A stretch of 64,000 nucleotides of DNA, taken from Flavobacteriales bacterium. GTDB taxonomy: Bacteria > Bacteroidota > Bacteroidia > Flavobacteriales_D > Crocinitomicaceae. Both the position numbers and the translations under genes were made by a program. The notes beneath the pieces are model-generated. The model made no database searches. It saw nothing but the letters and a program-made list of their open reading frames with translations, and was not told where the DNA came from. Numbering within the stretch: the first letter of the stretch is position 1; the number at the start of each line of letters is the position of its first letter. This document shows, piece after piece, positions 17,337 through 26,672 of the stretch. The DNA lies in NCBI GenBank assembly GCA_018883325.1, contig VEQH01000007.1, positions 1-64,000 on the forward strand, in the 5' to 3' direction.

Positions 17337-19067
17337 ATGAAAGTTGTAAAAATCATAAACAGTTCATCAACTGTTATAAGTCTGCTCTGTTTATTCAGTG
17401 TGTTTCTCTATTTTGGATCTAAGGTCGATTCAATAGTCACTTTTTACTTCCAGCTTTTTATCAAATTAGGTTTAGCATTTGGTGTAGTTACCTTATTAAT
17501 TCGCTACTTCAAAGAAAGGAAATTTGATTTTTCCGTTTTAGTTTCCGACGTATTCTTTTTAGTGTTTTTTCTGCTTATTATTTTCAACAAGAACCATTCC
17601 ATTTCATTTTTCAAAGGCAATTTGTCTTTTGTTCTTGGTGCTTTATTTTTGTTTATAAGAGAATTTTCAACCTTAAGTATTAACTATAAAAGGAAAGTTC
17701 TAAATCCAGCACAGTTATTTATTATTAGTTTCTTAGGAATTATTTTTCTTGGTGCTTTCTGTCTTCAACTTCCAAATGCTACAACTGAAAAAATTTCTTT
17801 CATAGATGCACTTTTTACTGCAACCAGCGCAGTTTGCGTAACAGGATTAAATGTTGTTGACACAGAATATACTTTTACCACTTTTGGAAAAGTTATTATT
17901 ATGATACTTATTCAAATAGGAGGACTTGGAATTATGACCTTTGCGAGTTATTTTAGTTATTTCTTCAAAGGTTCTAGTTCGTATGAAAACACATTAGTCT
18001 TGGGTGAATTAACCAGCGAAAATAAAATTGGAGAAGTTTTCAGAACGATAAGAAAAATCTTAATTCTAACTAGTTTAATTGTGTTAATTGGAGCTGTAAG
18101 TATTTACTTCACAACGCCATCTGAGAATTTCAATTCATTTTTAAGTCACGTGTTTTTTTCTGTTTTTCATAGTGTGTCGGCTTTTAATAATGCAGGATTT
18201 TCAACCTTGTCTGCTGGGGTCTATGATGATACTTTAAGGTTTAATTACTCTTTTCAGCTTATAATTGCTTGCTTAATTATTTTCGGTGGATTAGGATTCC
18301 CAATTGTTTTCAATGTTATCCGTTTCTTTAAGTATAAATTGAATTTATTATTTAATCGTTTTTTCGACGTAAAAAAAGTCGAACACGTTCCTTGGGTTAT
18401 CAATTTAAACACACGAATCATATTAATTACAACTTTCATTTTATTAGTGGTAGGAACTGTTGTCATTTACTTTTTTGAATATAATGGTGTTCTCAATGGT
18501 CATAATGATTTCGGAAAAATCGTTACTGCTTTTTTTGCTGCTGTAACACCCAGAACTGCAGGTTTTTCTTCTGTAAACATGGCAGATTTAAGTTTCCCAA
18601 CTATTATGTTTACAATATTGCTAATGTGGATTGGTGCTTCGCCTGCATCAACAGGTGGTGGTATTAAAACGAGTACCTTTGCGATTGCAACATTGAATTT
18701 TATTTCTTTAGCGAAAGGAAAAGATAGAATAGAAATTAATAGAAGAGAAGTTGCAGATATCTCGGTTCGTCGCGCATTTGCTATAATTTCTCTTTCGCTT
18801 GCGGTCATTGGATTAGCCGTTTTGATTCTGGTAAAAATTGAACCCGACAAAAACTTTATTCACTTGTCTTTCGAAGCATTTTCTGCCTTTAGTACCGCCG
18901 GATTGAGTATCAATTTAACACCGCGTTTTGGTGAAGGAGGAAAAATTGTTTTGATTTGCCTAATGTTTATTGGTCGAATAAGTACCTTAACTCTGTTGAT
19001 TGCAATTTTTAGAAAAACGAAATACAAAAATTATAAATATCCAAAAGAAGAAATTCTGATAAACTGA
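17337..19067 (+). CDS. trkH: Potassium uptake transmembrane protein TrkH/KtrB
   Basis: 576 residues from the ATG at 17337; a TTG four codons upstream overlaps the likely -7 box and is less probable. Four half-pore filter loops are visible in order: CVTGLN (about 167), FNNAGFS, PRTAGFSS and FSTAGLS, each with the glycine that lines the K+ filter. Multiple transmembrane helices surround them, and two extra N-terminal helices precede the core. The protein forms the K+ channel-like subunit in the inner membrane. It is followed 7 bases later by its cytoplasmic RCK partner TrkA, so the two form a complete uptake system. Confidence 0.93.
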   Translation: MKVVKIINSSSTVISLLCLFSVFLYFGSKVDSIVTFYFQLFIKLGLAFGVVTLLIRYFKERKFDFSVLVSDVFFLVFFLLIIFNKNHSISFFKGNLSFVLGALFLFIREFSTLSINYKRKVLNPAQLFIISFLGIIFLGAFCLQLPNATTEKISFIDALFTATSAVCVTGLNVVDTEYTFTTFGKVIIMILIQIGGLGIMTFASYFSYFFKGSSSYENTLVLGELTSENKIGEVFRTIRKILILTSLIVLIGAVSIYFTTPSENFNSFLSHVFFSVFHSVSAFNNAGFSTLSAGVYDDTLRFNYSFQLIIACLIIFGGLGFPIVFNVIRFFKYKLNLLFNRFFDVKKVEHVPWVINLNTRIILITTFILLVVGTVVIYFFEYNGVLNGHNDFGKIVTAFFAAVTPRTAGFSSVNMADLSFPTIMFTILLMWIGASPASTGGGIKTSTFAIATLNFISLAKGKDRIEINRREVADISVRRAFAIISLSLAVIGLAVLILVKIEPDKNFIHLSFEAFSAFSTAGLSINLTPRFGEGGKIVLICLMFIGRISTLTLLIAIFRKTKYKNYKYPKEEILIN

Positions 19068-19074
19068 TAGCAGT

Positions 19075-19764
19075 ATGATGAAATATATAATTGTCGGATT
19101 GGGAAACTTCGGTTCTTCACTCGCGATGAAATTGACAAATCAAGGAAATGAAGTTATTGGAGTAGATAGTTCTATGAATAAAGTGGAAGCTTTAAAGGAT
19201 AGAATTTCATACACAATTTGTATGGATGCCACTGATCAATATACAATGACAGGTTTGCCAATGAAGGATTCTGACATCGTAATTGTTGCAATTGGTGAAG
19301 ATCAGGGAGCTAACATAATGGCGACTGCGATACTGAAAAACATGAATGTTAAACGATTGATTAGTCGCGCAATTAATCCGATGCATGAAAATGTTTTAAG
19401 AGCAATGGGAATCACTGAAATTGTGAATCCTGAAGTAGAAACAGCTGAACGATGGGCGAAGAAATTATGTTTAAGAGGTGTCGTTGACTCGTTTGAAGTG
19501 AATGGTGAATATAGTATAGTTGAGGTGAATACGCCTGCAAAATACGTGGGGAAAACAATGGAAGAAATTGGTTTCCGAAAAAATATGAATTTGGTAGTTT
19601 TGACAACATTGCGATATGAAAATCAAGAGATTTCTAAAGGATTTTTTAATAAAATAACAAGAGTGCAAGGGGTTGCTTCGCCACAAACGGTTTTGGAAGA
19701 AGGCGATATAATGGTAATTTATGGAAGTAATAAAGACATTCAAAATTTATTGAAAATTACATAA
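19075..19764 (+). CDS. trkA: Potassium transport regulatory subunit TrkA/KtrA
   Basis: 229 residues, one RCK unit. The RCK_N Rossmann domain has GLGNFGSSLA at 8-17, an acidic residue ending strand two (GVDSSMNKVEAL) and CMDATDQYT. An RCK_C/TrkA_C domain fills about 137-229. It binds nucleotide and gates the TrkH pore on the cytoplasmic side. At this length it is the single-RCK KtrA form rather than the double-RCK E. coli TrkA. Two adjacent ATG codons (19075 and 19078) are possible starts. Its stop overlaps the pcm start by one base. Confidence 0.9.
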   Translation: MMKYIIVGLGNFGSSLAMKLTNQGNEVIGVDSSMNKVEALKDRISYTICMDATDQYTMTGLPMKDSDIVIVAIGEDQGANIMATAILKNMNVKRLISRAINPMHENVLRAMGITEIVNPEVETAERWAKKLCLRGVVDSFEVNGEYSIVEVNTPAKYVGKTMEEIGFRKNMNLVVLTTLRYENQEISKGFFNKITRVQGVASPQTVLEEGDIMVIYGSNKDIQNLLKIT

Positions 19765-20426
19765 TGAAACATTTAGTTGATACGCATAGGCACAAAGGAA
19801 AACGTAAAATTCTTATTTCTGAACTAGAAGAAAACGGAATTTCAGACCAACGAATTTTGAGTGCGTTTGATGCAATTCCAAGGCATTTCTTCTTTGATTC
19901 AATTTTTGAAGACCAAGCATACAGTAACATCGCTTTTCCAATTGGTGATGGTCAAACAATTTCTCATCCTTACACTGTAGCATTCCAAACTGAATTATTG
20001 GAGGTTCAAAAAGGAGAAAAAGTACTTGAAATTGGTACTGGTTCTGCTTTTCAAACTTGTATTCTTTGTAAACTTGGTGCCAAGGTTTTTTCCATTGAAA
20101 GACATTTGTCATTGCATAAAAAGGCAAAAGAAATGATTGATTTCTTTAATTTGAGTGCAAAGCTTTTTTATGGCGATGGCTACCAAGGAAGTCCAGCTTA
20201 TGCACCTTTCGATAAGATTTTGGTGACTTGTGGAGCCCCAGAAATACCCAATGAACTAGTTAAACAACTAAAAATTGGTGGAATTATGGTGATTCCAGTT
20301 GGTGAAGGCGCAGAGCAAAAAATGCTTAAAATTGTAAAATTGAATGAAGGTGAAGTTAGTTTGAAAGAGTATGGTACTTTTAAATTCGTTCCGATGCTTG
20401 AACACAAAGTTAATTCTCAGAAATGA
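19764..20426 (+). CDS. pcm: Protein-L-isoaspartate O-methyltransferase
   Basis: 220 residues. The Pcm pattern is clear: AFPIGDGQTISHPYTVAFQT at about 58-77, then SAM motif I VLEIGTGSAFQT at 87-98, and LVTCGAPEIPNELVKQLKIG later. The enzyme methylates isoaspartyl residues of damaged proteins in the cytoplasm so that they can be repaired. Family members more often have SQPYIVA where this one has SHPYTVA. It overlaps trkA by one base and the response regulator by 4 bases, so it is co-translated in this operon. Confidence 0.92.
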   Translation: MKHLVDTHRHKGKRKILISELEENGISDQRILSAFDAIPRHFFFDSIFEDQAYSNIAFPIGDGQTISHPYTVAFQTELLEVQKGEKVLEIGTGSAFQTCILCKLGAKVFSIERHLSLHKKAKEMIDFFNLSAKLFYGDGYQGSPAYAPFDKILVTCGAPEIPNELVKQLKIGGIMVIPVGEGAEQKMLKIVKLNEGEVSLKEYGTFKFVPMLEHKVNSQK

Positions 20427-21595
20427 AAGTATTAATTATAGACGATGAACGTGCAATCCGTCGCGCGTTGAAAGAAATTTTAGAGTTTGAAGATTGTACA
20501 GTTTTAGAGGCTGAAAATGGCAAAGAAGGTTTGGAAATTTCAAGAAGTAATGCGCTTGACTTAATCTTCTGTGACATAAAAATGCCCGTAATGGATGGAA
20601 CTGAGGTTTTAGAAGCATTAATTGCAGACGGAAATGAAGTACCAATCATCATGATTAGTGGACACGGAACGGTTGAAACGGCTGTTCAATCAATCAAAAA
20701 AGGAGCTTTTGACTTCATCGAAAAACCCTTGGATTTAAACCGTATTTTGGTGACATTACGCAATGTGAAAGACCGAAATTCACTAGTTCAAGAAACAAAA
20801 ATTTTAAAAACAACTGTAAAACGAATAAAAGGCAGTTCAATTATTGGTGAATCAGAAGGAATTCAGAAAATCAAAGCAATGATTGAAAAAGTTGCCCCTT
20901 CTGATGCTCGCGTTTTAATTACAGGTGAAAACGGAACAGGAAAAGAACTTGTTGCGCGTTCACTTCACGATTTATCGAACAGAAATAAAATGCCTTTTAT
21001 CGAAGTAAATTGTGCTGCAATTCCGTCAGAATTAATTGAAAGTGAATTGTTTGGACATGAAAAAGGTGCATTTACTTCTGCGGTAAAAGACAAAAAAGGA
21101 AAATTTGAATTAGCATCGGGTGGCACTTTATTTCTCGATGAAATTGGTGATATGACTTTAAGCGCTCAAGCAAAAGTTCTGCGTGCGCTTCAGGAAAATG
21201 TCATTCAAAAAGTAGGAGGGGAGAAGGATGTGAAAGTGAACTGTCGCGTACTTGCGGCTACCAATAAGGATTTACGAAAAGAGATTGCAGAAGGACGTTT
21301 TCGCGAAGATTTATATCATCGTCTGGCTGTGATTTTGATTCATGTGCCATCATTAAATGACCGAAGAACAGATATTCCTATGTTGGCGGAGCATTTTTTA
21401 ACCTTGATCTGCAACGAACACGGAATTGCCAAAAAGACGTTTTCAGCAAAAGCACTTAAAGCGCTTCAAGATGTTGATTGGACGGGAAATATTAGAGAAT
21501 TAAGAAACATCGTTGAAAGATTGGTAATTCTTTGTGGACAAGAAATTCAAGAAGATGACATTGCTCTTTACGCTAACCCAAAACATCAAGCCTAA
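20423..21595 (+). CDS. Sigma-54-interacting response regulator without DNA-binding domain
   Basis: 390 residues. The receiver domain (1-120) has the acidic pair D7/D8, phospho-acceptor D51 and K101. The AAA+ domain (about 140-375) has Walker A GENGTGKE at 168-175, the sigma-54 contact loop GAFTSA at 215-220 (the consensus is GAFTGA) and Walker B GGTLFLDE at 233-240. The protein ends about 15 residues after the AAA+ lid, so the Fis-type helix-turn-helix is missing. NtrC-type proteins are usually 440-480 residues. It should activate RpoN promoters, probably from solution. No histidine kinase gene is adjacent. Confidence 0.88.
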   Translation: MKVLIIDDERAIRRALKEILEFEDCTVLEAENGKEGLEISRSNALDLIFCDIKMPVMDGTEVLEALIADGNEVPIIMISGHGTVETAVQSIKKGAFDFIEKPLDLNRILVTLRNVKDRNSLVQETKILKTTVKRIKGSSIIGESEGIQKIKAMIEKVAPSDARVLITGENGTGKELVARSLHDLSNRNKMPFIEVNCAAIPSELIESELFGHEKGAFTSAVKDKKGKFELASGGTLFLDEIGDMTLSAQAKVLRALQENVIQKVGGEKDVKVNCRVLAATNKDLRKEIAEGRFREDLYHRLAVILIHVPSLNDRRTDIPMLAEHFLTLICNEHGIAKKTFSAKALKALQDVDWTGNIRELRNIVERLVILCGQEIQEDDIALYANPKHQA

Positions 21596-21619
21596 TTTTT
21601 AAAACTTAACATATAAAAT

Positions 21620-24367
21620 ATGAATTCAAAGTTCAAAGTATTAATTCCTCACGTAGTTGCAATCGCTGTTTTCATTGGATTGGCTTCGATGTATTTCTCA
21701 CCATTATTTGAAGGAAACGCATTGCGCCAAAGTGATGTGAAACAATTTCAAGGTATGGCAAAAGAAATTGTTGATTACCGTTTGATGAATGATGGCAAGG
21801 AACCTTTATGGACAAATTCAATGTTCGGTGGAATGCCGGCTTATCAAATTTCTGTAGCTCACGATTCCAATGTGTTAATTTACGTGGATCGTATGATGAA
21901 ACTTGGTTTGCCAACCCCCGTTGGAATTTTGTTTGTGGCAATGCTCGGTTTTTACATTTTTGCACTTTGTTTACGTGTTAATCCATGGCTTGGGATTTTG
22001 GGAGCAATAGCTTTTGGTTTTTCATCTATAAATATTCTTTACATCGCTGGCGGACACATTACAAAAGTGAATGCAATTATTTATATGGCGCCTGCCCTTG
22101 GAGGAATGATTCTAGCTTTTAGAGGGAAATGGTTATTAGGAAGCGGGATTTTTGCTTTGTTTCTAGGATTAAACATCACAGCGAATCACTTACAAATGAC
22201 TTATTACCTTGCATTTTTATTAGTAGCTGTGGCAATTGGTGAAAGCATCCGTTTGTTAATTCAGAAAGAAATTCTAACACTTGGTAAAACAATTGGAGCG
22301 CTCGCACTTGCAACAGTATTTGGAATTTTACCTTCCGCAAGTAATTTATTGACAACTTTAGAATACAGTGAATACACAACACGTGGAACTACAGACTTAA
22401 CAATTAAGCCAAAAAATCCAACAAATGTTCAGGAGAAAGAAGGATTGAATAAAAATTACATCTTGGAATATAATTTTGGTCCAGGTGAGTTTTTGTCAAT
22501 TCTGGCTCCAAATGCGAAAGGCGAAAGAGGTGATTATTTGGGAAATGATGAAGCTGCAATGGAAAATGTGGATAGCCAATATGCACAACAAATCGCACAA
22601 ATGAATCGCTATTGGGGAGGTCAATCTTTTACAGGTGGAGCTTTTTATTTTGGTGCATTTATGATTGCTTTATTCCTTTTGGGATTGATTTTATTGAAGG
22701 ATAATTTAAAATGGCCGTTCTTGGCGATTTCTATTTTAGTAATCTTACTGGCTTCAAATGATCCAGGTGGAATCAATGATTTTTTCATCAATAAATTTCC
22801 TATGTACAACAAATTCCGAGATTCAAAAATGATTTTGGTGTTGTTGCAAGTGATGATTCCTGCATTAGGAGTTTTATTCTTAGATCGTTTCTTTAAAAAA
22901 GAAGGAATTATTGGCGACAAGAAAATTTGGCTATACGCAACTGGTGGCGTTACTTTCTTAATTGCCATTTTATATATTATTCCATCACTTTCAGGTTCAT
23001 TTATTTCAGCAGACGAAGTGAAAATGTTTGCGCAAGCAGCCAAATCTCAAGATCCAAATCAAGTTACTTTCGTTAATGGATTGAAAAACGCATTGATAGA
23101 AACGCGAATCGGACTTTACAAAGGCGATATGGGACGCGCATTATTGCTAGTGATTTTAGCTTGTGGAATTGTTCTAGCCTCCGTTTATACAAAATTGTCA
23201 CATTTTGTTTTCACAGGAATTGCAATTGCTATTGTTGCTTTTGACAATATTTCAGTTTCAAAAAGATACTTGAACAATGAAGAAGAAGGTGGTGTTTACA
23301 AAAGTTATGAACCAATTGATGCAGCAGCATTCCCTACACTTCCATCATTAGCCGATAATCGAATTTTATCGAACGAAATTGGAACAGTTGCAAATTTCTC
23401 AGCTAAAATTTCAGAACTTCAGTCAAAAATGCTTGAATCTATCCAATACAAACAAATTACGGATGAGCAAACGCGTAGAGCAATTGCAGCTTTTGGTGTA
23501 TTGAATTTGAATACAGATTACCGTGTGTTGTCTTTTTCAAATCCTTTTGCTGAAACAACAACAAGCTATTTCCATAAAAGTATTGGAGGTTATCACGGTG
23601 CAAAATTAAAACGTTACCAAGAAATTGCTGATTTCTATGTTTTTGACGAGTTGAATCGTATAAATCGCGAAATCGGAATGGCAAAAAATGTAAAGCTTCA
23701 AGCTTATGGAATGACAGGAATTGTAACGAATGAAAATGCGAAGCAAGTTTTTGACACCATTCAAATTGACGAAATTGCTGTCTCTGACTCAAACGCTGTT
23801 TTGAATATGTTGAATACCAAGTATCTAATTGTAGACAGAACAAAAAATCCAGTAAAAAACACAAATGCCAATGGCGCAGCTTGGTTTGTTGGAACAGTTA
23901 AAATGGTTAATTCTTCCAACGACGAAATGAAAGCATTGGAAGGTTTGAATTCTAAAAACGAGGCAATTTTCAACACGAAAGATTTCCCAAGTATCGCAAT
24001 GAAAAAAGCATACGAGAAAGATTCTACCGCTTCGATTAAATTAACAAGTTACGGAACAGATGTTTTAAAATATAGTTCAAATTCAAGAACAGAATTACCA
24101 GCAATTTTCAGTGAAGTTTATTATCCAAAAGGGTGGAATTGTTATGTTGATGGGAAGCAAATTGAAACTTTTAGAGCAAATTACATACTTCGTGGAGCAA
24201 TAATTCCAGCAGGAAAACACACGATTGAATGGAGATTTGAACCAGAATCTTACGCTAAAGGTTCAAGTTATGCGTCCATTTTTTCAATCTTAACTTTATT
24301 ATTGTTCTTTGGTGTAACAGGCTTGGAATTAAAAAATAAGTTTGTTTCATCAGAAAAGGAATCTTAA
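21620..24367 (+). CDS. YfhO-family integral membrane protein
   Basis: 915 residues with about a dozen transmembrane helices in the first 560, then a large soluble domain (about 590-885) and a final helix. The N-terminal features FEGNALRQSDVKQFQGMAKE and LWTNSMFGGMPAYQIS, and the conserved C-terminal YYPKGWNCYVDGKQIE, match the Bacteroidota YfhO group. Related YfhO proteins have a GT-C-like architecture and are linked with lipoteichoic acid glycosylation in Firmicutes; the role in Bacteroidota is not established to my knowledge. It starts 24 bases after the response regulator gene and is likely co-transcribed with it. Confidence 0.8.
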   Translation: MNSKFKVLIPHVVAIAVFIGLASMYFSPLFEGNALRQSDVKQFQGMAKEIVDYRLMNDGKEPLWTNSMFGGMPAYQISVAHDSNVLIYVDRMMKLGLPTPVGILFVAMLGFYIFALCLRVNPWLGILGAIAFGFSSINILYIAGGHITKVNAIIYMAPALGGMILAFRGKWLLGSGIFALFLGLNITANHLQMTYYLAFLLVAVAIGESIRLLIQKEILTLGKTIGALALATVFGILPSASNLLTTLEYSEYTTRGTTDLTIKPKNPTNVQEKEGLNKNYILEYNFGPGEFLSILAPNAKGERGDYLGNDEAAMENVDSQYAQQIAQMNRYWGGQSFTGGAFYFGAFMIALFLLGLILLKDNLKWPFLAISILVILLASNDPGGINDFFINKFPMYNKFRDSKMILVLLQVMIPALGVLFLDRFFKKEGIIGDKKIWLYATGGVTFLIAILYIIPSLSGSFISADEVKMFAQAAKSQDPNQVTFVNGLKNALIETRIGLYKGDMGRALLLVILACGIVLASVYTKLSHFVFTGIAIAIVAFDNISVSKRYLNNEEEGGVYKSYEPIDAAAFPTLPSLADNRILSNEIGTVANFSAKISELQSKMLESIQYKQITDEQTRRAIAAFGVLNLNTDYRVLSFSNPFAETTTSYFHKSIGGYHGAKLKRYQEIADFYVFDELNRINREIGMAKNVKLQAYGMTGIVTNENAKQVFDTIQIDEIAVSDSNAVLNMLNTKYLIVDRTKNPVKNTNANGAAWFVGTVKMVNSSNDEMKALEGLNSKNEAIFNTKDFPSIAMKKAYEKDSTASIKLTSYGTDVLKYSSNSRTELPAIFSEVYYPKGWNCYVDGKQIETFRANYILRGAIIPAGKHTIEWRFEPESYAKGSSYASIFSILTLLLFFGVTGLELKNKFVSSEKES

Positions 24368-24381
24368 AACAGTTTTGATAA

Positions 24382-24786
24382 TTGTTTAAATCAATTCACC
24401 ATACAGCAATAATTTGTTCTGATTACGATAGGTCTAAACAATTTTACACTGATGTTTTAGGTTTAGAAATTATTCAAGAAGTTTATCGTTCAGAGCGTCA
24501 ATCTTGGAAGTTGGATTTGGCTTTAAATGGGAACTATGTTATCGAACTTTTTTCGTTTCCAAATCCACCTAAACGTGTTTCGAGACCAGAAGCATGTGGT
24601 TTGAGACATTTAGCATTTGCAGTATCAGATTTGACTAGTTTGGTTCAAGAATTAACCACTAAAGGAATCGAAGTTGAGCCAATCCGAACAGACGAATACA
24701 CAAATCGACGTTTTACCTTCATCGCAGATCCTGATTTATTGCCAATTGAATTTTATGAGGTCAGCAGTTTTATTTCAATGTTTTAA
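24382..24786 (+). CDS. VOC-family (glyoxalase-like) protein, YaeR-type
   Basis: 134 residues, one complete vicinal-oxygen-chelate unit of two beta-alpha-beta-beta-beta motifs. Metal-ligand candidates are the His in FKSIHHTAIICSDYDRSK at the N-terminus, Glu in YVIELFSF, His in GLRHLAFAVSD and Glu in LLPIEFYEV. Similar small proteins are annotated as YaeR/GloA2. The start has to be TTG at 24382: the preceding codon in frame is TAA and there is no ATG until near the end. The last 17 bases overlap the convergent GT4 gene. Substrate unknown. Confidence 0.85.
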   Translation: MFKSIHHTAIICSDYDRSKQFYTDVLGLEIIQEVYRSERQSWKLDLALNGNYVIELFSFPNPPKRVSRPEACGLRHLAFAVSDLTSLVQELTTKGIEVEPIRTDEYTNRRFTFIADPDLLPIEFYEVSSFISMF

Positions 24787-25891
24787 TTATTTCATGAAGC
24801 TTTTTGTAGCTATTCTGTGCATTCAATTCCTTAGCAGCTAAATCAGATTTTTGTTTGAAATAAATGATTTTTTCTGGAGTAAATGAATTAACAGTTTCTG
24901 CTAAATTTTTCGCTTCAAAATTATTGGAAACTAAACCTAAATCGTAATCTTTGACAATCTTGGCCATTTCTGGAGATGGACCAATTGCAATAGCTAAACG
25001 TCCTTGGATGAATTCAAAAAATTTGTTTGGCAATGCATGTTTGTTATTGAAATTATTCGGTTCTAGTAGATAAATTCCAATGTCGTATTGTGAAATGAAA
25101 GGAATGATTTCATCTGTTGAAACAGGAGGAATCAAACGAACATTCTTTTTTGTTCCAATCAATTGCTCCAACTCTTTTTTATATTCTTCTTTTCTAAAAA
25201 TAAGCATTAAATCCAATTCAAAACGTTCGTCCACAAAATCCATCATTTCAATCATGTTTTCGATTTTTCGCTGTGGTAAAGCCAATCCGTGGTGCATGAT
25301 TTTGATTTTTGAACCAACTTCCATTGAATTCATGTTTTCAAAGTAATCAGCGGCATTTGTTAATACCATTGGGTTTAAACTAAATTCTGAATTGTATTTT
25401 TTAGCTATTCCATCACAAACCGTTAACATGAAATCTGCTTTTTGTGCATATTGTTGGATGAGGTAGGTTTTATATTTTTTGAATAAAATTCGCCAACGCA
25501 AACTGTCATTGTTTTCTTCAGGAGAATATTCGTGTGCATCAAATATTACCTTTGCATTTCCTTTTATTTTCAAAGCAACAGGTAAAGCATCGGCGTCATT
25601 CGCAATGATAAAATCGAACGAAAGTCCATTTGTTTTTTCTATCGTTTGCTTGATTTCCTCTAAATTCCAATAATAAGATTCAAACATTCCCATTAATAAT
25701 TTAGGTAAGGGAATCACAAAGTTTAACTTATTAAAAGGAGCAAAAATTGGAATGTGTTTTACGTTTTTAATTTCAGAATCAGCCAAACCAATTGTTGTTA
25801 TTTCATAAAATTCTTTGAAATAATTAATCTGACGTTTTACACGAGGGTCACTTTTTAGGTTCGAAAAAGAAATCAGAAGCATTTTTTTCAT
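24770..25891 (-). CDS. Glycosyltransferase family 4-like protein
   Basis: 373 residues with a GT-B layout. The N-terminal domain starts MKKMLLISFSNLKSDPRVKRQ, a pattern frequent in Bacteroidota GT4 proteins. The middle has VIFDAHEYSPEEN, and the donor domain has IMHHGLALPQRK and ends with NKFFEFIQGRLAIAIGPSPEM in place of a strict E-x7-E block. It probably transfers a sugar in the cytoplasm. It is the last gene of a leftward set with a methyltransferase and AsnB, and its 3' end overlaps the VOC gene on the other strand by 17 bases. Confidence 0.8.
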   Translation of the reverse strand: MKKMLLISFSNLKSDPRVKRQINYFKEFYEITTIGLADSEIKNVKHIPIFAPFNKLNFVIPLPKLLMGMFESYYWNLEEIKQTIEKTNGLSFDFIIANDADALPVALKIKGNAKVIFDAHEYSPEENNDSLRWRILFKKYKTYLIQQYAQKADFMLTVCDGIAKKYNSEFSLNPMVLTNAADYFENMNSMEVGSKIKIMHHGLALPQRKIENMIEMMDFVDERFELDLMLIFRKEEYKKELEQLIGTKKNVRLIPPVSTDEIIPFISQYDIGIYLLEPNNFNNKHALPNKFFEFIQGRLAIAIGPSPEMAKIVKDYDLGLVSNNFEAKNLAETVNSFTPEKIIYFKQKSDLAAKELNAQNSYKKLHEIIKTLK

Positions 25892-25901
25892 AAAAATCAG
25901 C

Positions 25902-26666
25902 TTACTTTTTTTCTAATAAGACAACCATGTGAAAAGGAATTTTCTTTGTCAATACAACATTCAAACAATCTAAAGTAAATGCAATTGGATTAAATTTAAA
26001 ATCATATTCAAACGCAGTATCACAATTTGGGCAATGCGCATTTCTTTCTCCTTTTTTCGCCCAATAATAGGGAATCCATGCAGTTGCAGGTGTTAGTTTT
26101 TGTTTGATATTGGCAATCGAGTCTTTGTAAATTCTGACATTTATCCCACAAGTTTTGGAGTCAACAACCTTATATTCAGGGAATAATTTTTCAAATTTTG
26201 AAACACTAAAACTTTGTTGATGATAACATCTGTGAAACAAGGTTTTGCATTTTGGACATTGTATATTTCCTTTGTTTAAACTTTCTTGATTTGGTACACC
26301 TATAAGAATATACTTCTTTGAAATTCGTTTTAATTCGCGAATAGTTTTTTCAAATGTTGGAGCGTCTAAATGTTCTAATAATTCACTTGAAAGAACCATG
26401 TCAAATGATTGATCTTCAACAGGAACAGAGTCGCAACTTGCAGCAATTTTATCTCCTTTAACAAACTCTAAGGCCGCTTTACTTCGGTCAACTCCTACAA
26501 CCTTATATTTCTTAGCTAATTCATTGGTAATTAGTCCATTTCCACAACCTATATCAATAATTGATGATACATTGTCAGGTATTAATTGAGCGATGATTTT
26601 AAAATTGCTTGATGAGTCTTTAAAACTTGACCAATCGAATGATTCATAATATTTTTCGTTATCCAT
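25902..26666 (-). CDS. SAM-dependent methyltransferase with zinc-knuckle insertions
   Basis: 254 residues. The class I methyltransferase core is visible: SSIIDIGCGNGLITNEL near 34-50 (motif I), VGVDRSKAALEFV (motif II) and MVLSSELLEHLDAP (motif IV region). Two CxxC pairs follow the core: CPKCKTLFHRC near 137 and CPNCDTAF near 215. They could form one zinc site that stabilises the C-terminal part. Such methyltransferases occur in glycan clusters and modify sugars or lipid-linked intermediates. It lies 6 bases after asnB and 10 bases before the GT4, all in one leftward operon. Substrate unknown. Confidence 0.8.
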   Translation of the reverse strand: MDNEKYYESFDWSSFKDSSSNFKIIAQLIPDNVSSIIDIGCGNGLITNELAKKYKVVGVDRSKAALEFVKGDKIAASCDSVPVEDQSFDMVLSSELLEHLDAPTFEKTIRELKRISKKYILIGVPNQESLNKGNIQCPKCKTLFHRCYHQQSFSVSKFEKLFPEYKVVDSKTCGINVRIYKDSIANIKQKLTPATAWIPYYWAKKGERNAHCPNCDTAFEYDFKFNPIAFTLDCLNVVLTKKIPFHMVVLLEKK

Positions 26667-26672
26667 TTATTT

